Assembly (NCBI GenBank): GCA_007570785.1
Contig: ML661796.1
Coordinates: 303,156-367,155 of the forward strand
Length of the DNA: 64,000 bases
Reading direction: 5' to 3'
From: Antilocapra americana
Taxonomy: Eukaryota > Chordata > Mammalia > Artiodactyla > Antilocapridae
Shown here: positions 1 through 10,506 of the stretch, in pieces
How the letters are laid out: each line of letters opens with the position of its first letter
How positions within the stretch are numbered: the stretch's first letter is position 1
Translations under genes and position numbers: made by a program
The notes under the pieces: generated by a model
Database searches by the model: none
The model's input: only the letters and a program-made list of their open reading frames with translations
Told to the model about the DNA's origin: nothing

Positions 1-345
1 CTCAGCCCTTTTGCACTTCCTCTCTCCCCTCTTCCTGAAATGCTCTTTCCAAGGTAACTTGCAAGACTTCCCCTTCATTGAAATCTCTGTTAGAATGTCA
101 TCTTTCAGACAGGCCTTCCTGAACAAACTATTTAAAACATAGAAGTCCCCACCCTGTCACTGTCTTACCCTGTTTTATTTCTCTTAGCATGCGTCACCAT
201 GGGCATATTGTGTATTTTATGGGTTTCTTATCTCCTCCTACCCCCTAGACTCTGTTGGTCTGTTAAGTGCTGTTTTCCAAGTACCCACCCTAATGTCCGA
301 CACATGGAAGGTACTCCGTAAATATTTAGTGAATGAATGAAATTG
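1..345 (+). repeat. LINE2 (L2) 3' end
   Basis: The sequence follows the known L2 3' region: a Leu/Ser-rich tail (TTCCTGAAATGCTC, then AGGCCTTCCTGA), a stretch resembling 'secreted/dispersed' stop-site vocabulary (CCTAATGTCCGACACATGGA), and the diagnostic end AAATATTTAGTGAATGAATG at about 320-340. It starts before the window. Old and diverged. Confidence 0.65.
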
Positions 346-399
346 TGATTTGGATGACAGGGTGGGTCTGTCATTAATGGGTTTAGTGGAGAGACAATA

Positions 400-560
400 T
401 CATTTGGTATCTGGCTTTAGACCCAGGCACCCTGGGGTGGGGTTAGCTTTATTGTTATTTAACCATGTGACCTCAGGGCACATCACTTCATCTCTCTGGG
501 CCTCTGTTTCCTCATCTGTAAAACAGTATTATTGAATTAAAGGAGGAATCAGTGAGATTA
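400..560 (+). repeat. MIR SINE fragment
   Basis: The central MIR core is readable on the plus strand: 'ACCATGTGACCTCAGGGCA' followed by 'CCTCTGTTTCCTCATCTGT' at about 495-520. Diverged, ends uncertain. Confidence 0.55.
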
Positions 561-1756
561 CTCATGTCAAGTGGCCTTGTAGGTGGTAGTTATTTTTCTG
601 TGGTGTGTGAGGCTCCAGGCGTGTTTTTGAATGGCTACAGTGGATGTGAGGGCACACCTTCAAACCATCAGGATCAAAAGGCAGCAGGACCCTCCCCTCA
701 GCCTCCAAGCTGTCCACTGGCTTCTGCTGGGTGGCTGCTGCCCTGTTTCTTAACTCTTCTGATTTCGCTTTGTATTTTGTATGAAGCCCTTGCCCACCAA
801 GGGAGCTTGGACATGGTCTTGTATCTTGCCCAAGATAGCTTTCTCTGGCCAAACAGAGAGGCGGCTTTCTTCTCTACCTACCTTCTGTGTTGGCACATTT
901 TCTGTGTGATAGTCTCACAGATCCCCTGAATGTGAAGAGATCTCCCTTGCAGCATGTGTTGTGGGGTTAGGCCAGTGTTTGTCCAGCTGACTGAATAAAT
1001 GAAGGAGAAAGTCTCTTTTCTTCAAGGCCTCTCTTATCACAGTTAGAAGTCAAATTTCTCATAAGCTCTGTTGCCTCCGAGGAGGGTCCCCTGAAAGAAG
1101 ACGTGTCCCCAGTGGTTCTCACTGGGGGTGTTCTATGAACTGCATGCAGCTTCGAAAATGATGGGAAATCCATAAAGCGGCTCTTCATCACTGACACTTA
1201 GCATCTTCTCAGTCCCTGCAGGCCTGCCCCAGGCTGCCTGGCCTCAGCGAGGCCCCAGTGAAGCTGAGAACAGGCTCCCATTCATGGGCTCCCGTGGCGG
1301 GCTCACCCACATTTTAAGGGTGCTCTGACAGGCCCATGTGGCTAGGAAATGCCATTGAATTTCCTGGCTGCTGTTTTCAAATCCAAGTTATTTTTTTTTA
1401 TTTACTTAGGTATAATTTATACTGGCCCTACTTGTAGAAAAGAAAACACATGCTGAAAGTATCTGAATTATTTCCCCTTTAAAAGGACATTGGTGATTTC
1501 AGAGTAGGTAACTTGGAGAAGCTTCATAAATTACCATTTCTGGGGGCTTGTCTTGGTGCACAACTCACCCTGTATTCTTCCTGTCCCAGCCACGAGCCCA
1601 GCCCCAGGGCTGGCTACCTTCACTCAAGGGCTGCTGAGAGAAGGTATTTGTACAACCTCAGTCCTCCAAGGTCTTTTATAGCCAGTCTCCTTCTCTCCTC
1701 TCCTCCAGAATCCAGTGGGGGTGGGGGAGAAATGCTGGGTTTCTTTCTCTCTTTTT
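561..1756. other. Unassigned sequence
   Basis: No repeat family, exon pair or RNA gene could be supported here. Open frames at 552-929 and 1513-1785 are not accompanied by splice signals or recognisable domains. A T-rich patch lies at 1389-1402. Confidence 0.5.
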
Positions 1757-2165
1757 TATTTATTTTTTCAATTAAAAAGATTTGAAGTATAGTTGATTTA
1801 CAGTGTTGAGTTAGTTTCAGGTGTACAGCAGAATGATTCAGTTATACCTAAGTATATAATATGTATCTTTTTTTTCAGATTCTTTTCCCTTCCACATTCT
1901 TCCAAAATACTGAATATAGTTCCCTGTGAGAGTGTATCTGTTAATCCCAAACTCATAATTTATATTCCCTCTTTCCTCTTTGGTAACCATAAGTTTGTTT
2001 TTTGTGTCTGTGAGTCTGTGTTTTATAAATAAGTTCTTTTTAGGTTCCACATATAAGCGATATCATAATGATTTTTGTCTTTCTCTGTCTGGCTTACTTC
2101 ACTCAGTAGGACAATCTCTAGGTCATCCACACTGTTGCCCATTAGAACTCTCACTAATAATGTTT
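1757..2165 (-). repeat. L1 3' end, older cetartiodactyl type
   Basis: On the plus strand the reverse of this L1 3' region is clear: TATAGTTGATTTACAGTGTT, GTGTACAGCAGAATGATTCA, TTTGGTAACCATAAGTTTGT and TTACTTCACTCAGTAGGACA in order. The same block recurs at 30765, 39883 and 42660 in this window. 5'-truncated; directly followed by a MIR. Confidence 0.75.
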
Positions 2166-2398
2166 CTAATGGCCAACATTTATTGAGTGCTTCCTATGTT
2201 CTAGGCCCTTTGCCAGGGGCTGGCACATGAATTATCTTAGTGAATCTTCACAATAACATATTGGTTAACTCTCACCATGCTCATTTCCTGATAAGGAAAC
2301 TGAAGCTCAGAGGATCAGGTGACTTGTTCAAGATCTCACAGCTCATAAGGGGCAGCTGTTCACAACCAGATCATTTGATTTTAGATACTGAGCTCTTA
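2166..2398 (-). repeat. MIR SINE
   Basis: Reverse-strand MIR: ACATTTATTGAGTGCTTCCT, TAAGGAAACTGAAGCTCAGA and AAGATCTCACAGCTCATAAG occur in the expected order. It ends where a Bov-tA begins at 2401. Confidence 0.7.
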
Positions 2399-2400
2399 CT

Positions 2401-2612
2401 GGGCTTTCCAGGTGGCTCAGTGGGAAAGAATCCAACTGCCAATGCAGGAGATCCAGGTTCGGTCCCTGGGTCAGGAAGATCCCTTGGAGGGGGAAATGTC
2501 AATCCACTCCAGTATTCTTAGCTGAAAAATCCCATAAACAGGGGAGCCTGGCAAGCTACATACAGCCCATGGGGTGGCAAAAATGTCAGACATAATTGAA
2601 CATGCATGCACA
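2401..2612 (+). repeat. Bov-tA SINE
   Basis: A ruminant tRNA-derived SINE running GGGCTTTCCAGGTGGCTCAG, 'GCCAATGCAGGAGATCCAGG', 'CACTCCAGTATTCTT' and a diverged end with GTCAGACATAATTGAACATG. Moderately diverged from the consensus. Confidence 0.85.
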
Positions 2613-2963
2613 GTGCTCTTAGCCATTTTCAAAATACAAGCCTGTGTTCTGTATTTCATCTCCATTTTCAGTTGGGAAAGGGAACCTGACTAATTAGCAA
2701 AAGACCTATGGTTGTGAAGGAGTGGGTGAGACTGAGTAGGAAACTCTCCCCCCACACACACTGGGTGTCCTGAAACAGAGCTGTCCCCCACAAGCTGTCT
2801 CTCTGTCTCTAGTGTTATTTCAACCTCAGCTAGTACAAATAATATTTTCTTTGTTTCTGGAGTGAATAAATCAGAGACAAGTGCCACCAGCCAAAATGGC
2901 AGAGAGGGTAGTGTCAGTGTGTGCACATCAGTCAGGCCAAAGTTGGGAACTTCATGGAGCAAG

Positions 2964-2964
<1 letters not shown>

Positions 2965-3011
<47 letters not shown>

Positions 3012-3021
3012 NNNNNNNNNN

Positions 3022-3068
<47 letters not shown>
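2965..3068 (+). repeat. (TG)n microsatellite with assembly gap
   Basis: Pure TG repeat on both sides of ten N at 3012-3021. The gap is inside the repeat, so its true length is unknown. The Cys/Val-repeat frames crossing it are not genes. Confidence 0.97.
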
Positions 3069-3069
<1 letters not shown>

Positions 3070-3299
3070 CAGAGGATTCTCGGCTTCAATTTCATCGTAA
3101 AGCAGCATTTATATTAAAGGTGGAGAGGGGAGCAAGAAGGAAGGAAGGAAACATAGATGGAAGGCAACCAGGCAATTATGCACTGGCCTTTCACAGCTGT
3201 GCCTCAGGTTCACTGAGTCAAGTGGGTTCTTAAGTTTTTACTTTAAAACTAATTTTTTCGGGAAAAAAGAAACAAAACTAAATTTTTCTAATCACAAAG

Positions 3300-3735
3300 A
3301 TAATGTGTTAAGTTTTGAAACTTTACAAAGCACAGATAAGCATTCAGAACACAAAACCAAATGCACATCTAAGCGCCCATACTAAGTTTTACAACCTAAC
3401 GTCACTTGGCTTTTTAACGGTAATAAACCATATATATCTTTACTACCATTTCATGTTCTGCTAAGACATCATTTTATGCCTCAAGAGTATCCTTTTTTAT
3501 AGGTGTTTCAAATCTGTTAAAATTTTTGGACATTTAGATTGTTGCCAATCTTTCACTATATGTAAATATCACATTGAATATCCTTTCAGCTCAACTTTTG
3601 CATGCATCATTGATTATATTCTTCAAATATATTGTTGTGGGTAGAATGACTACATCAAAAAGTCCACTCAGATTTTAGGGGTTTGATATCTGCTGATAAA
3701 TTGCTGCCAGAAATGTTATGCCTGTTAAGCTCATC
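3300..3735 (-). repeat. Old L1 (L1M-type) 3' region
   Basis: Reverse-strand L1 ORF2/3' vocabulary: 'GGACATTTAGATTGTTGCCA' (about 3530) followed by 'GAATGACTACATCAAAAAG', the decayed form of the L1 segment that reads 'not fixed in the target' in many old copies. Strongly diverged; boundaries approximate. Confidence 0.45.
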
Positions 3736-3844
3736 TGCCACCTTTCCAGCTGCGGGAGTGGGTAAAAGGGCCGGCTCACTGCATTCTCTAGATAATAGGA
3801 GGCAGAGCCGGCCAAGCATGAAGCTGAGACTCAGCCAGCTCTCC

Positions 3845-3995
3845 ACCTGCTAGTTCTGTGGCCTTAGGCGAGTTACATTAACCACTTTGAATCTCTATTT
3901 TCTCATCTGGATGGCTGTGAAGCTCACCTGAGATGCATCCAGAATGCTAGACAAAGAACCTGGCCCATAGTAAATGCTTAGTAAACAAAAGCTCC
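3845..3995 (+). repeat. MIR SINE
   Basis: Plus-strand MIR: 'CTGTGGCCTTAGGCGAGTTA', 'TCTCTATTTTCTCATCTGGA' and the tail 'CCTGGCCCATAGTAAATGCT'. Confidence 0.65.
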
Positions 3996-4087
3996 TCTAG
4001 ATTTATGATCTTTCCTCTCTACCTTTGATGGATTATTTCTGGGAATGGACACAAGGAGCAAAAGCTCCTGAAATCTCCCTTAATTTT

Positions 4088-4266
4088 TACTTTATTTATT
4101 TGGCTGCACCAAGTCTTAGTTGGGACATACAGATCTTTGATTTTCGTTCCAGCAGGCGGGATCTTTAGTTGTGGCATGTGGGATCTAGTTCCTTGACTAG
4201 GGATGGAACCCTGGACCCCTGCATTGGGAACATGGGTCTTAGCCACTGGACCACCAGGGAAGTCCC
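4088..4266 (-). repeat. CHR-type tRNA SINE
   Basis: Reverse-strand CHR SINE of cetartiodactyls: TTTGGCTGCACCAAGTCTTA, 'GGATCTAGTTCCTTGACTAG' and the terminal 'CCACCAGGGAAGTCCC'. Confidence 0.8.
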
Positions 4267-4494
4267 GGAAATCTCTCTCTTATAGCCAGTATCTATTCCA
4301 TCCTCCATTATCAGCTGCTTCCCAGGTTCCTTGGCTCTGGCCTTTCCTCCTCTCCCTTCTGTGGTGACTGAGGGCAGAGAGACTCCTCAGGCCCCCTGTG
4401 TTACCATTTGGCTTTTTCCTGGTTGATCCTGTAGAGTGTTGCAAGCCAGGAGAGAAATTCGTGAATGTAAGCCTACGCTGCATTTCTAAACCAA

Positions 4495-4590
4495 AATAAT
4501 AATTAATAATATTAACCACAGCAGCAGCTCTCACTTCTTGAGTGCCTATAAGGTCCTGGGCACCATGCTAAACCTTTTACACGGATTGTC
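4495..4590 (-). repeat. L2/MIR-like fragment
   Basis: CTCACTTCTTGAGTGCCTAT followed by a GGGCACCATGCTAAACC block matches the reversed 3' end of MIR or L2. Too short to choose between them. Confidence 0.35.
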
Positions 4591-5094
4591 CCCATCCATC
4601 CATGGAAGGGGATGTGCCCAGTGTCATCGGCTGTTCAGGGTGAGCCTCTCTGAGGGGTTGACATTGAAGTTGGTGTGTCCAGAAACCAGCCTGGAACAGG
4701 GTGTCAGGGCCACCATGCAAGGATAGAGTGTAGGGAGGATCCTCTTGGGTAGAAGCAAACTCCTTGATGCCTAGAGATGCTTTCTAGAAGGTTTTGGGGC
4801 TCTCAGAGGCGTCTATGGGTGGGCATGGGTGATGTCTCTGGGTTTGCTTAACAGGTGGGAGAGTAGCTTGACATTTTCATCCTAAAGGGATAGGGAGGAA
4901 ATGGGAACTTATGCTCTCTAAACAGGACTTGGTCTTAGAATGAGGGGCTTCATGAATGCTATAGGCATGGATGGAACTAAGAGGCAGGGGCTAGATGCTC
5001 AGAGTAGGAGTCTAGGGGTTGGAAGCCTTATGTATTTCTACTGAAAGAAAGATCCAGCCTGGGGGGGAGAGGAGGGGCAAAATAGGGGAATGGT
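4591..5094. other. Unassigned sequence
   Basis: No supported feature. A G-rich, A-rich tract with an 8-G run lies near 5060-5095. Confidence 0.5.
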
Positions 5095-5275
5095 ATTAGG
5101 AAGTACAAACTACTATGGACAGAAGTTACAAGGATGTAATGTACAGCTCAGGGACTAGAGCTAATATTTTAGAATAACTATAAATTGAGTATAATCTCTA
5201 AAATATTGTTACTCTATTATATATCTGAAACTAAAATAATATTGTAAGCCAATTATATTTCAATGTAAAAAAAGA
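5095..5275 (+). repeat. L1 3' end, older cetartiodactyl type
   Basis: Plus-strand 3'-UTR end: 'TAATGTACAGCTCAGGGACT', 'ATATCTGAAACTAAAATAAT', 'TTATATTTCAATGTAAAAAA'. Short 5'-truncated copy ending in an A-rich tail. Confidence 0.65.
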
Positions 5276-6808
5276 CTAAAGCTGCATCCACTATAAGGTA
5301 TCATAAGATATGGGGTGGTTAATATTTCATAACTGCCTAGTATGGACTCATATCTGAAGGAAAAAAATAGAATATGAAAAACCTAGTCTTCCCTAAACGT
5401 CCCCAAAGTGTTCCTTGCTTGCTCTCCATTCATTAGTGTAGGCTGGGGTTTGAGAAGGCAGTGGAGTCTTGCCTGGGGCTCTAAGAGGGGGAACTTGGGT
5501 AAGGAAGTGTCACCAGGGGCCACTTCTTTGCACTGGCCACCGTGAGCCAGTCCAGTGGTTCCCTGACTAGATGGATGTGGTTACTGGAGCGGTTTGTCCA
5601 ATAAGCCTGAGAAAGAGGCCACCAAAATCCAGGGTGTCCACTCCATGGGACACCACACTCAAGCCTGCCCTGGAAAGGTGGCTCTGGGCCCCCCAGGGCC
5701 TACAATTGAGTTACTGTGAATTCAGGATTAGGACTCTCTATGTCTTCCCACATACTCCCATTCAAACTGTGCTCTGGCGCACTCAGTAACCAAGTGGGAC
5801 CTTGGACAGGCACATCCACCCACTCCCCTTAACCTTTCAGTCAGACAATTCTGGAAGGAAGCAGTTAAAGAAACTATTCAAAACACGCTGGGGCCCTGCC
5901 TTCCACATTTCAAGCCTTCCAAACCTTGGGCCTATGTATGAGATCTGGAAGGCCAGTTCAGATGGAAACTGCCCAGTTGTCAGAGGCTAAACATTGTTTC
6001 TCATTTGTGCTTAGGACATGCAGTACCCTCATTCAATATGAAGCAGGAACAGTGATTAGCCTAAGTCAGCTTAATCACTCTATTTTTGCTACACAGCGGC
6101 CCTGAATTACTACTACCCCACAGATAAAACTGCTTCAAATTGCTACTACCCTGCAGATATGGTTTTCAAAAGTAGCAGTCATCCTCAGGAACAAATCTTG
6201 CTAATTGTTTCGTTGCCCTTGACCTCATTAAAAGAAGCCAACCATTGCCCATCGCTCATGAACAATGTGAAAAGTTGAGCAGAATATCTATGCTGTGTAG
6301 GTTAGGGCTTGTTTTGCCCTTACCATCTATATTACATGAAAAGCTGTGCTAGTCGTTGAGACACTCCAGCATCACTGGACAGACCTATCAGAAAAGATCC
6401 AGGCAAACTGAACATTCAGGAGGGCTGGGTGAGGTGCACGAAGAAGGGAAGGGGGCCAGACAGTCTCTCCAGCCCTCCAGTCTCCCTTTGTCTCCACACC
6501 CACGCCCCCTTCATTATCTTGGATAGATGAGAACCTCCAGGCTTTAAGCACCATCTGCCAGGGCTCTCTCCCGCCTCCTCTCTTGCCTGAATGGGTGTTG
6601 AGAATGGGGAAAACATCCGTCCATGTCAAGCTGCCCAAGACTCTAAGAACTCCAATTCAGCCGTTGTTAGAGGCACAATTTGAATAGTATCTCTGAGACT
6701 AAAGAAGACTCCATCCCCATTAGCTAGTCCACAAGAATTTTACAAGAAGAACCTGAGTCACTGCTTGACCTTGAACATTTTGCTTTTATGGGAAGAAGTC
6801 CAAGGACC
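5276..6808. other. Unassigned sequence
   Basis: No gene or repeat family is supported. A short imperfect direct repeat (CTACTACCC followed by CAGATA) occurs twice at about 6108-6160. Frames at 5571-5990 and 6372-6638 lack splice support or recognisable domains. Confidence 0.5.
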
Positions 6809-7018
6809 TGGGCTTCCCTGATGGCTCAGATGGTAAAGAATCAGCCTGCAATGTGGAAACCAGGGTTTGATTCCTGGGTTGGGAAGATCCCCTGGAGGAG
6901 GGCATGGCAAGCCACTCCAGTATTCTTGCCTGGAGAATCCCCATGGACAGAGGAGCCTGGTGGGCTACAGTCCATGGGGTCACAAAGACTCAGACATGAC
7001 TGAGCACACGAAGCAACC
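6809..7018 (+). repeat. Bov-tA SINE
   Basis: Complete element: GGGCTTCCCTGATGGCTCAG at the tRNA-like head, 'CACTCCAGTATTCTTGCCTG' in the middle, and 'CAGACATGACTGAGCACAC' at the end. Confidence 0.92.
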
Positions 7019-7199
7019 ATTTTCCTACCCATCACTGACCCCCTCCAGCTCCAATCTCTACTTGGCTAATCTGCTTTGCTAACTTGGTCCAGTCTCTTAA
7101 TATCCCCACTGAAGAGGAAAGGCTTCACAAAACTTTTTGAAGGATTCTTCTCTTCAGTGTATTCAAAGCACCAGCTATAAAATAAAGTCAAACAATGGC

Positions 7200-7620
7200 A
7201 ACAAACAACACAAATCACCTTTAATCAAGTAATTCTACTTCTAGAAAAGTTTCCTTGAGGGGCTAGTCGGACAAGTATATAGAGATGTATATATGAAGAT
7301 GCTTATCCCAATGTCATTAATTGAAACAATGGAATAACTGAGCTGCCCAAGTATTGTGTTTGTTAATCATGTTACTGCCTTCTGATGGCATACCCTGCAG
7401 TGATTTGAAAAGCTGGTGTTGGTTCTGTTTGTTGCTATAGCAGGATGTTTGTGATATTTTAATAACATTAGAGCAATTGGAAAAACAATGTGTACATATA
7501 TAGAAACATCCTAGAAAGAAGTACACCTAAATATAGACACTGATAGTCTCTGGATATTATGCTTAGAGTGATTTATTTAACCTTGTCTGCATCTTTCACA
7601 TTAAAATAATATGTTATATT
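7200..7620 (+). repeat. Old L1 (L1M-type) 3' region
   Basis: The order of segments matches old L1 ORF2 end and 3'-UTR: AAGTAATTCTACTTCTAGAA, a 'GATGCTTATCCCAATGTCAT' block, then 'GATAGTCTCTGGATATTATG'. Strongly decayed; assignment by pattern only. Confidence 0.45.
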
Positions 7621-7634
7621 AACCATACATAGTA

Positions 7635-7805
7635 AGTGTGTGCATGCTCAGTCGCTCAGTCATGTCTGACTCTTGGCAACCCTCTGGACTGTAAGTCCAT
7701 GGGATTTTTCAGGCAAGAATACTGGAGTGGGTTGCCATTTCCTCCTGCAGGAGTCTCCTGCATTGGCAGATGGATTCTTTACAACTGAGCCACCTGGGAC
7801 GCCCC
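7635..7805 (-). repeat. Bov-tA SINE, internally shortened
   Basis: Reverse-strand Bov-tA: GTGTGCATGCTCAGTCGCTC, 'GAATACTGGAGTGGGTTGCC' and the terminal 'GAGCCACCTGGGACGCCCC'. It lacks about 35 bp in the middle. It ends 77 bp before exon A. Confidence 0.88.
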
Positions 7806-7881
7806 TGTGTTAACCGTAAAAAAAGCTAATTCCATTTTGAAAACAATAAACAAACCTGTCTTCTAAATCTTTCCTTCCCAG

Positions 7882-8301
7882 ATAGTGACATGGCTCCAAA
7901 TCAGTGGCATTTCTCTGCTCCATGGACAAGGCCACAGCCGGAAGTATCTTTTGCAAATGGCGCCACCAGCTGCAGCTTGAATGGATCTGGTCTCATGCCT
8001 ATGGATCATTACCCACTGTCCCTGACCAGGGGGCCCTCCGTTCAGCCTGGCGAGCTGTGGCCTTTCTCCTCCCTCGCCAGTCCCAGCTTCCCAGAGCCTT
8101 ACTACCCTTATGCTTTTCCCACTGGGTACTTTGTTCCGGAGCCCCAGCCTGAGGGGATGTATGAGTCCCTCCTAAGTCTCCTCCAGCCAGAGAGATGTCT
8201 AACCTATCCTCAAGAATCTGCCTTATGGGAGAATGGCAACTCTGCCCAGATGGCCGGAAGCACAGGATATCTCTTCAACCTGCCTCCCAGCTCAGCCCAC
8301 T
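7882..8301 (+). CDS. Coding exon of an unidentified Pro/Tyr-rich protein (exon A)
   Basis: A strong acceptor (pyrimidine tract ending in AG at 7880-7881) opens the exon, and a donor (ACT|GTAAGG, GT at 8302) closes it. An ATG at 7890 has a good start context (GACATGG), but no in-frame stop lies between the acceptor and this ATG, so the exon may equally be internal. It is 420 nt (3 x 140) and ends in phase 1; if fully coding it also begins in phase 1. From the ATG it encodes 137 residues beginning MAPNQWHFSAPW, with about 20 prolines, many Tyr and Trp, and no lysine. A Tyr/Pro cluster (PEPYYPYAFPTGYF) sits near residues 70-83. There is no signal peptide, membrane segment or zinc-finger pattern, and it looks largely disordered, as in activation or adaptor regions. 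The open frame runs past the donor to 8393 by chance. I do not recognise the family. Exon status is fairly well supported; function is unknown. Confidence 0.6.
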
Positions 8302-9410
8302 GTAAGGAAATGCCTCTAAGTACGGGTTGGAGGGTTGCTTCTGATTGGTTGTGGTTGAGAGTGAATTGGCATGAGATGGGATGGGAAGACTAATTTACTG
8401 CCTCTCCAGCTGTGGGGCTTCTGAGGGACAAAACATCTATCTTCACTAGGTTGTATCGATAGTCACTGTTTAATGACTAAAGGGTTGCATAGATAGCCAG
8501 CCAGATGCACTTGGCCCAGAATATTCACCCTGGTTTGCTGGACTCAGACTTACCCTAGAAAAATGATGGGCTACTGCCTAAAATCTTAGGGTTTTGCATT
8601 CACCTCACTGTGAACTGCCAGATAATCCATGTGTAAAACATAACTCAGTGATACACCTACAGGCTCAAAACTATCCTCCAAACAGGTTGGTGGCTTGTAA
8701 TAATGCCAGACTCCTGGGTAGAAACAAGGGCCGTCTATACCAACCATCTGTTCCACACATTAAAATTCAAAGCAACAGTGGAGGCCGCCCCCTTGCTGCC
8801 TAGAGACCGTCATGGTGCCTGGCTGTCTGGGGCTTTTGCTTCCTGACCCCTACTCCTCCCCCAAGCAAAAACCTCCTTAACGCTCATTCACTGTTTTATT
8901 CCATTTACTCACTCATCGACATATTTAATTAGCACCTACTAGATGCAAAATACCCATGGAGAAATAGGACTCCCTTCTTTGTAAAAGGATGGGAAAGAAT
9001 TGGCCTGAAGTGTACTTTGACCAAAAGAATAAGCGACTCTCCTACAAGATTTCCCCTTCATATGAAATATTGGTAATAATAGATGTTTCATAATTTCTTG
9101 GGGCTGAGTCTCCATCTTCTGGCTTTCTGCACCTTGGATGAGTTTTCTTTTATAGCTCCCTGGTCTGTGCCTGAAAGAAATTGCCAGAAGCTGCTTTTAA
9201 TTCTGAACTAAGTATATTTATGTTACACTGAGGCCTATTCAGCCTAGCCTACCTAAGTCAGATGCTGTGTTCCATCCTAATGTCAAAAACAAATTTCCCG
9301 TTAAAATACCATTCCATCATTTGCAGAGTTTCATTTAGCAATGTACTTAAAGAGTAAATCAAATCAAATGTCAAGCTTGGGAAACCTATGAGAATTCCCA
9401 CCCTTGTAAA

Positions 9411-9616
9411 GTGAAAGTGAAGTCGTTCAGTCGAGTCCAACTCTTTGCGACCCCATGGACTGTAGCCCACCAGGCTCCTCCATCCATGGAATTTTCTAGG
9501 CAAGAGTACTGGAGCGGGTTGCCATTTCCTTCTCCAGGGGTCTTCCCGATCCGGGGATTGAACCCGGGTCTCCTGCACTACGGGCAGATGCTTTACCTTC
9601 TGAGCCACCAGGGAAT
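9411..9616 (-). repeat. Bov-tA SINE
   Basis: Reverse-strand, complete and close to consensus: GTGAAAGTGAAGTCGTTCAG to 'CTGAGCCACCAGGGA'. It retains several CpG sites (GTCGTTCAGTCGAG, CCGATCCGGGG, CCCGGG), which suggests a young insertion. In the intron between exons A and B. Confidence 0.92.
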
Positions 9617-9906
9617 CTTTTTCAAAAATCTCTTCCTGCTGAATTCAGAGGGGAAAATGAGGCCACCTGTGTGTATATGCTTGTGCACACACACAGTGGA
9701 ACCCTGTCTCGATGGATGGTTGGAACACAGCTCAAATCATCCCACCCCAAACAAAACAAGCCCATGCAGTTCAAAGCAAATTTAGCAAAGACTTAGCAAA
9801 CATCTAGTATATGCCAGGCACATCATGGCAAAGCCACAATGCAGGCATTATCATATTCCTGAAAGTTCTAGATGCATTCTCAAACAAATATTCATCACCA
9901 AAGTCT

Positions 9907-10017
9907 CAGTTCAGTTCAGTCTCTCAGTCATGTCCAACTCTTTGTGACCCCATGAACCGCAGCATGCCAGGCCTCCCTGTCCATCACCAACTCCCGGAGT
10001 CCACCAAGGTCTCGACT
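9907..10017 (-). repeat. BovB / Bov-A2 3'-end fragment
   Basis: Starts 'CAGTTCAGTTCAGTCTCTCA' and runs through 'CACCAACTCCCGGAGTCCAC'. This is the reversed 3' end shared by the LINE BovB and the SINE Bov-A2, so a 110-bp piece cannot be assigned to one of them. Confidence 0.75.
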
Positions 10018-10113
10018 GTTGCCAACTCTTTATACTCTCCAACTAATTCTGATATCCATTGGATGAATCAGTGGCTGACAGTCCAGGATCTCTTGAGGAA
10101 GTCAGCAACTCTT

Positions 10114-10220
10114 TTTTTTAAAATTTTATTTATTTATTTATTTTCTTTACATTATCGTGTTGGTTTTGCCATACATTGACATGACTCCACCATGGGTATA
10201 CATGTGTTCCCCTTCCAGAA
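10114..10220 (-). mobile_element. Severely 5'-truncated L1 with 20-bp target duplication
   Basis: A T-rich stretch and 'GTGTTGGTTTTGCCATACATTGACATG' region (reversed ruminant L1 3' end) are bracketed by exact copies of TGAGGAAGTCAGCAACTCTT at 10094-10113 and 10221-10240. Only about 107 bp was inserted, minus strand. It lies in the intron before exon B. Confidence 0.9.
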
Positions 10221-10446
10221 TGAGGAAGTCAGCAACTCTTGATCAGACACATTGCCCATAAGATGGGAACAAAACCCCAAGGGCATACAAAATAGAAGTG
10301 TCTTTGTTTTTGTAGCATCTGATAAAAGAAAACATGTCAGATGTCAAAATTGAGGAGCATGTGATTTGGGGTTCCTTGGGGGGGGCGACTGCACTTTCTA
10401 ACCCAGTCCCTAATTTTATTCCCAATCATATTTTCTTCTTTCCTAG

Positions 10447-10506
10447 TTAAGAAAATCTATTTCCCCCCTGATGGTGGACCTGCCGGTGCCAGCTTTGCAG
10501 TTGAAA
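10447..10506 (+). CDS. 60-nt coding exon of the same unidentified gene (exon B)
   Basis: A pyrimidine-rich acceptor ends in TCCTAG at 10446 and a near-consensus donor (GAAA|GTGAGT) starts at 10507. The single base left over from exon A (phase 1) joins this exon in an open frame: the joined codon is TTT (Phe), then KKIYFPPDGGPAGASFAVE, and one base is left, so phase 1 is kept. Sixty nt is a multiple of three, so the exon can be skipped without a frameshift. Compatible phase, open frame and both splice sites are independent lines of evidence that exons A and B belong together. The next exon was not identified. Possible acceptors after pyrimidine tracts at about 15752 and 18153 reach stops quickly in this phase and were not called. 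Confidence 0.5.

Larger units (their letters stand above)
8302..10446 (+). other. Intron between exons A and B
   Basis: The interval is 2145 bp, bounded by GTAAGG and a pyrimidine-rich tract ending CTAG. It contains a minus-strand Bov-tA (9411-9616), a minus-strand BovB 3'-end fragment (9907-10017) and a short L1 3' end with target-site duplications (10114-10220). The remaining sequence (8302-9410 and 10241-10446) shows nothing I can assign. Confidence 0.5.

Noticed and set aside
2862..3233. Cys/Val repeat frames across the (TG)n tract
   Set aside because: They are translations of a dinucleotide repeat interrupted by N; no coding evidence.
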